DNA of 64,000 bases from Locusta migratoria. Lineage: Eukaryota > Arthropoda > Insecta > Orthoptera > Acrididae. The notes under the pieces are model-generated. The model worked only from the letters and a program-made list of their open reading frames with translations, had not been told where the DNA came from and ran no database searches. A program made the position numbers and the translations under genes. Below are positions 63,601-64,000 of the stretch, piece by piece. Position 1 is the first letter of the stretch. Every line of letters starts with the position of its first letter. Location: the NCBI GenBank assembly GCA_026315105.1, contig CM048744.1, forward strand, positions 972,198,221-972,262,220. Reading direction: 5' to 3'.

Positions 63601-64000
63601 ATGGTTGGCTGCTATTAATTTGCTATTGTAAAAAGCATTTACGTAGTGACTGCAATGGCGACAAGACAAGTTCACTAACGAACCATTATCGCGGACAATA
63701 ACGGGACCAGAAAATAGCTGCGATGAGTAAGCATTAATCTTAACATTTGCATGTAGAGAAGTAGCTCATTAATTCCACTCTGAAGAAGAACGGAAGTCGT
63801 TACTCCACAGTAATTAAAATTTCCTGTACATGCAATATTACAGTAGCGATGACACTAGACGATAGACAACTAATGAACGAATACTGGAACAAGTAATAGG
63901 CGAGATCATTTAGTTTATGGACTACAACGGAAAAAAGCTTATTATTTACCTCCATAACAAGATTTATGATTAAATCATCCTTATGCAAGACACCTTGTTT
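63601..64000. other. Unassigned AT-rich DNA
   Basis: Nothing recognised up to the window edge. It may hold decayed upstream sequence of PLE-g. Confidence 0.35.

Noticed and set aside
1..64000. CRISPR array, bacterial operon or prophage
   Set aside because: No regularly spaced identical repeats with unique spacers, no ribosome-binding sites or dense coding; composition and elements are those of an animal genome.
1..64000. A host multi-exon gene
   Set aside because: I looked for runs of coding-like segments with splice-type borders and conserved domains; every domain found belongs to a mobile element. A very long intron of a host gene remains possible and cannot be seen from here.

Overview
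The window is non-coding, repeat-dense animal DNA. I recognise no host protein-coding gene, rRNA gene or credible functional tRNA gene. Almost everything that can be named is a transposable element or its debris. The mix is RTE and CR1/L2-like LINEs, I-type LINEs with RNase H, Penelope-like elements with GIY-YIG domains, a Ty3/Gypsy element, a mariner-type element, tRNA-derived SINEs and TIR elements. Several repeats match in wording what I remember of grasshopper (Orthoptera, Schistocerca-like) genomes, so a large-genome insect is the likely source. That assignment is recall and inference, not a search result.

Layout. 1-6.8 kb: mostly unassigned AT-rich DNA with a SINE-like repeat, a LINE 3' end, a 0.69-kb TIR element (second copy at 16.06-16.75 kb) and a SINE. 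6.8-10.04 kb: a nearly complete but broken RTE retrotransposon; a second, 5'-truncated copy lies at 22.3-24.5 kb. 11.5-19 kb: SINEs, microsatellites and two opposed copies of a roughly 1-kb repeat (family X). 20-25.6 kb: two minus-strand CR1-like LINE copies and the second RTE. 25.6-26.5 kb: the 3' part of a Penelope-like element (PLE). 27.7-34.9 kb: a minus-strand Ty3/Gypsy element carrying three insertions (a 1.78-kb AT-rich element, a CR1-like LINE and an I-type LINE). 34.9-40.6 kb: two minus-strand PLEs, one holding a LINE 3' end and the other an expanded microsatellite. 41-46.1 kb: a 96-bp-arm palindrome, family X, a CR1-like LINE, and a 2.2-kb inverted pair of PLE copies flanked by a 13-bp direct repeat. 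47.3-48.2 kb: an I-type LINE. 48.7-49.4 and 55.0-55.8 kb: two inverted copies of another TIR family. 52.7-54.4 kb: a mariner-type element with a palindromic PLE derivative inside it and a SINE inside that. 55.9-64 kb: SINEs, decayed LINE fragments and a PLE fragment.

The most interesting signal is in the Penelope-like DNA. Its terminal (pLTR) sequences repeatedly carry a motif with the catalytic-core order of a hammerhead ribozyme: CTGANGA, a stem II hairpin, then GAAA. In four cases a TATA-like box lies roughly 40-100 nt upstream. In two loci the PLE sequence is arranged as an inverted pair inserted as one unit with a 10-13 bp target duplication. No genes act together here in a pathway; the functional content is that of mobile elements and their nesting order.
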